A DNA stretch of 6,304 bases, from positions 1-6,304 of the forward strand of contig JAGOBZ010000192.1 of assembly GCA_017999015.1 (NCBI GenBank). Direction: 5' to 3'. The translations under genes were made by a program, and so were the position numbers. The notes under the pieces are model-generated. The model saw only the letters and a list, made by a program, of their open reading frames with translations, had not been told where the DNA came from and searched no databases. Shown in pieces: positions 5,435 through 6,304 of the stretch. Position 1 is the first letter of the stretch, and every line of letters starts with the position of its first letter. The DNA is from Kiritimatiellia bacterium (GTDB lineage: Bacteria > Verrucomicrobiota > Kiritimatiellia > RFP12 > UBA1067).

Positions 5435-6292
5435 TTACGCCGCGCCGAGCTGGAACCGCACGAAGCGCGTAATGGTGATCGCGTCGCCGGTGGCCTTTTC
5501 GCACGCCTTCACGACATCCGTGATGGACTGTTTGGGCTCTTTGACAAACGGCTGGTTGACCAGGCAGACTTCGGAGTAGAACTTGTTGACGATACCCTTG
5601 AGGGCGTTCTCCACGATGTTCGCCGGCTTGCCTTTGAAACGGTCACTGTTGCGCGCGATCTCCTTTTCGTTCTCGATCGCCTCAGCCGGGACCTCGGCGG
5701 AGACCAGATAACGCGGCGCCGCAGCGGCGATTTGAAGGGCAAGATCGTGCACCAATTCTTTGAACGCCTCGGTCGCCAGCGTTTCCGGTTTGCCGGCGGC
5801 CAGCTCCACGAGCACACCGACTTTGCCGCCCATGTGGATGTAGGATTCGATCAGAGCGTTGTCCGCCCGGACATAATGAGCCGCACGGCGGATCTTGACG
5901 TTCTCGCCGGTCTGCGAGACGATCGTCATGAGCGGGTCCTTCAGCGCCGCGCCCAGTTCCTCCGGGCAGGTCTTGCCGGTCTCAAGCGCCGTCCGGGTGA
6001 CCAGTGCCGCAAAGGCCTTGAAATTATCGGTTTTGGCGACGAAATCGGTCTCGGTGTTGACCTCCGTCATCGCGAAAGTCTTGCCATCGGCGGCGGCAAC
6101 GGCGTTGATGATGCCTTCCTTGGACTCTTTGTCGGCGCGCTTGACCTGAATGGCCAGGCCCTTCTCGCGCAGGATCTTGACCGCGGCTTCCGTGTCTCCG
6201 TCGGTATCGATCAGCGCTTTCTTGCAGTCCATCATGCCGGCATTGGTGAGCTGGCGCAGTTCATTGATGAGCGCTACAGTGATAGCAGCCAT
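5435..6292 (-). CDS. tsf: Translation elongation factor Ts
   Basis: EF-Ts is the cytoplasmic guanine nucleotide exchange factor for EF-Tu; it releases GDP so that EF-Tu can reload with GTP and bind aminoacyl-tRNA. The 285 residues match the usual length (283 in E. coli). The N-terminal UBA-like module has LRQLTNAGMMDCKKAL (12-27). The core has TDFV (82-85), whose Asp-Phe pair inserts into EF-Tu, then GENVKIRRA (129-137) and YIHMGGKVGVLVEL (151-164) with His153. LQIAAAAPRYL (186-196) precedes the helical coiled-coil-type insert, then come QPFVKEPKQSI and a C-terminal RFVRFQLG. Asn17 replaces the usual Gly in the TGAGMMDCKKAL consensus, a mild change. The start is fixed by GAGGAG 6 nt upstream and the conserved N-terminus. 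In most bacteria rpsB lies just upstream; here that would be beyond the right edge. Confidence 0.98.
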   Translation of the reverse strand: MAAITVALINELRQLTNAGMMDCKKALIDTDGDTEAAVKILREKGLAIQVKRADKESKEGIINAVAAADGKTFAMTEVNTETDFVAKTDNFKAFAALVTRTALETGKTCPEELGAALKDPLMTIVSQTGENVKIRRAAHYVRADNALIESYIHMGGKVGVLVELAAGKPETLATEAFKELVHDLALQIAAAAPRYLVSAEVPAEAIENEKEIARNSDRFKGKPANIVENALKGIVNKFYSEVCLVNQPFVKEPKQSITDVVKACEKATGDAITITRFVRFQLGAA

Positions 6293-6298
6293 GGGGGT

Positions 6299-6304
6299 CT
6301 CCTC
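6299..6304 (-). promoter_or_regulatory. tsf: Ribosome binding site of tsf
   Basis: GAGGAG on the minus strand, 6 nt from the ATG of tsf, is a strong Shine-Dalgarno match and confirms the start. It lies at the very edge of the window, so any promoter or upstream gene (usually rpsB) cannot be seen. Confidence 0.85.

Noticed and set aside
5895..6149. Plus-strand open frame of 84 codons inside tsf
   Set aside because: Antisense to the conserved EF-Ts core; no independent support.

Overview
The window holds two genes, both on the minus strand, and no RNA genes, mobile elements or CRISPR arrays that I can see. At the right end (5435-6292) is a complete tsf gene for translation elongation factor Ts, with its ribosome binding site at the window edge and a strong intrinsic terminator just past its stop. 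To its left, one uninterrupted reading frame starts at 5200 and runs off the window at base 1. It encodes 1733 residues and is still open. I translated it codon by codon and found no stop; the open frames on the plus strand beneath it are antisense shadows.

The large gene encodes a secreted, modular, repeat-built protein. In order it has: an N-terminal signal peptide; a right-handed beta-helix domain with 22-residue GGG/Cys/Asn coils; a 'choice-of-anchor Q' type motif (DLDGQPR...DMGAYEW); three tandem super-modules of about 340-360 residues, each made of a Calx-beta domain, a small beta-sandwich-like domain and a MAM/jelly-roll-like domain; two tandem chitobiase/hexosaminidase C-terminal-like (CHB_HEX_C) domains; a fourth jelly-roll-like domain; and the beginning of a fourth Calx-beta domain. 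I see no catalytic domain. The likely role is adhesion, polysaccharide binding or surface structure, but the C-terminus, where a sorting or anchoring signal would lie, is outside the window.

The intergenic stretch (5201-5434) holds the tsf terminator, a 12-bp perfect palindrome, a candidate sigma-70-like promoter, two copies of an 8-bp direct repeat and a GGAGG ribosome binding site. It therefore looks as if the large gene is transcribed separately from tsf.

The organism is a Gram-negative-type bacterium of moderately high GC. Giant exported proteins combining anchor-Q beta-helices, Calx-beta and these jelly-roll modules are familiar from the Planctomycetes-Verrucomicrobia-Chlamydiae group, especially Kiritimatiellota, Verrucomicrobia and Lentisphaerae. 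That placement is an inference from domain style, not from a search.
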